Below are positions 63,377 through 64,000 of a stretch of DNA of 64,000 nucleotides, one piece after another. The notes under the pieces are model-generated. The model saw only the letters and a program-made list of their open reading frames with translations. It was not told the DNA's origin and made no database searches. The stretch covers positions 1 through 64,000 of the forward strand of contig JAYVMW010000017.1 in assembly GCA_043758755.1 (NCBI GenBank). Reading direction: 5' to 3'. Position numbers and translations under genes: made by a program. Numbering within the stretch: position 1 is the first letter of the stretch; the number at the start of each line of letters is the position of its first letter. The stretch comes from Solimicrobium sp043758755 (GTDB lineage: Bacteria; Pseudomonadota; Gammaproteobacteria; Burkholderiales; Burkholderiaceae_D).

Positions 63377-64000
63377 GTGCATATTCACTTGAGCTGCGCG
63401 ACGTGCGCAAAAATTTCGGCAGATCGGAAATTATTCGCGGGGCGACTCTGCAGGTGGCCAAAGGCGAGCGCATCGCCATGATCGGACCCAACGGTGCCGG
63501 AAAGTCCACTTTGTTCAATCTGATTTCGGGTCGCTTTGAAATGAGTTCCGGCGATATTTTATTGAATGGCGCCAGTATCCGTGCCCAGAAGTCCTATCAG
63601 ATCAACCGGCGCGGCCTGTCGCGCAGTTTTCAGATCACCAATATTTTTCATCAGCTGTCGGTCTACGAAAACCTGCTGTGTGCCGTGCTGTGGTCGCTTG
63701 GCTACCGGTATTCGTTCTGGCAGCGCCTGTATGGCCTGAAGGATGCACAACTCGGTGCCGAACAGGTCATGGAAAAAATCGGCCTGCAACACCGGCGCGA
63801 TATCAGCGCCGGACTGCTCAGCTACGCCGAACAGCGCGCACTCGAAATCGGCATCACCATAGCCGGCGGCGCCGACGTGATCCTGCTTGATGAACCGACT
63901 GCCGGCATGAGCCATTCCGAATCGGCAACCGCGATTGAACTGATCCGGCAGGTGACTGCCGGTAAAACGCTGGTGATGGTTGAGCATGACATGAACGTGG
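63373..64000 (+). CDS. livG: Branched-chain amino acid ABC ATPase, LivG family, cut by window end
   Basis: About 209 residues are present before the right edge. It starts MSAYSLELRDVRKNFGRSEI and has Walker A GPNGAGKST, a Q loop (SRSFQITNIFHQLSV), an ABC signature-like LLSYAEQRALEIGITIAGGA (S-Y-A-E-Q replaces the usual LSGGQ) and Walker B VILLDEPTAGMS followed by VEHDM with the H-loop His. LivG ATPases often have the LSYGEQR variant. ATG overlaps the livM stop (ATGA). A livF-type second ATPase is expected just beyond the window. Confidence 0.9.
   Translation, partial: MSAYSLELRDVRKNFGRSEIIRGATLQVAKGERIAMIGPNGAGKSTLFNLISGRFEMSSGDILLNGASIRAQKSYQINRRGLSRSFQITNIFHQLSVYENLLCAVLWSLGYRYSFWQRLYGLKDAQLGAEQVMEKIGLQHRRDISAGLLSYAEQRALEIGITIAGGADVILLDEPTAGMSHSESATAIELIRQVTAGKTLVMVEHDMNV

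Noticed and set aside
1..64000. CRISPR arrays, rRNA or tRNA genes
   Set aside because: No regularly spaced 25-40 base repeats with unique spacers other than the short 8-mer array at the left edge, and no recognisable RNA gene.

Overview
The window looks like chromosomal DNA of a betaproteobacterium, most likely Burkholderiales (an Oxalobacteraceae-like lineage). This is an inference from gene content (LrgAB, an OsmC-YcaO fusion, PEP-CTERM protein, CzcBCA, Liv transporter, NsrR-NnrS-HPP) and moderate GC; I could not run a taxonomic search. No rRNA, tRNA or CRISPR array was recognised.

Layout. 1-2400 is a low-GC graveyard: a repeat array that looks like the end of an insertion sequence, then a P4-type integrase truncated at both ends, a truncated restriction-like protein, the C-terminal piece of rmuC and other fragments joined back to back. 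2400-2850 holds terminators and packed palindromes. 2.9-8.8 kb carries lrgAB, an amino acid permease, and an EAL/HDOD protein followed by a PAS histidine kinase. 8.9-15.1 kb is an RND pump operon (adaptor, pump, TetR, enoyl-reductase-like protein) with a clear promoter/operator. 15.1-22.2 kb has a beta-helix lipoprotein, an alpha-amino-acid-ester-hydrolase-like enzyme, a hotdog protein, OsmC-YcaO and a RelBE/ParDE-type toxin-antitoxin pair.

22.2-27.7 kb contains an operon of nupC-like transporter, exported SAM hydrolase (DUF62) and TonB receptor, which together suggest scavenging of S-adenosyl compounds. 27.8-33.5 kb has a PEP-CTERM gene behind a sigma-54 promoter, a GYD protein, a broken bacteriohemerythrin, a broken chemoreceptor, and an intact ODP di-iron protein translationally coupled to a small MCP-like protein. 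33.6-36.6 kb is a nitric oxide module (NsrR-like regulator with operator, NnrS, HPP-CBS). 36.8-40 kb holds a Ser-rich protein of unknown function and an M61 peptidase.

The most interesting locus is 40.4-43.3 kb: a 72-residue peptide, a periplasmic-TPR/GGDEF protein and a SAM-dependent methyltransferase that reads as a borosin-type peptide alpha-N-methyltransferase. I propose it as a split borosin RiPP cluster with an embedded diguanylate cyclase. After it come a membrane-anchored protein, a GST remnant, a czcBCA-type metal efflux operon with its two-component system (45-53.4 kb), a GH1 glycosidase, an ABM monooxygenase, a Tat-exported redox/PLP operon with a cytochrome c (55.8-59.3 kb), and a branched-chain amino acid-type ABC transporter running off the right edge (59.8-64 kb).
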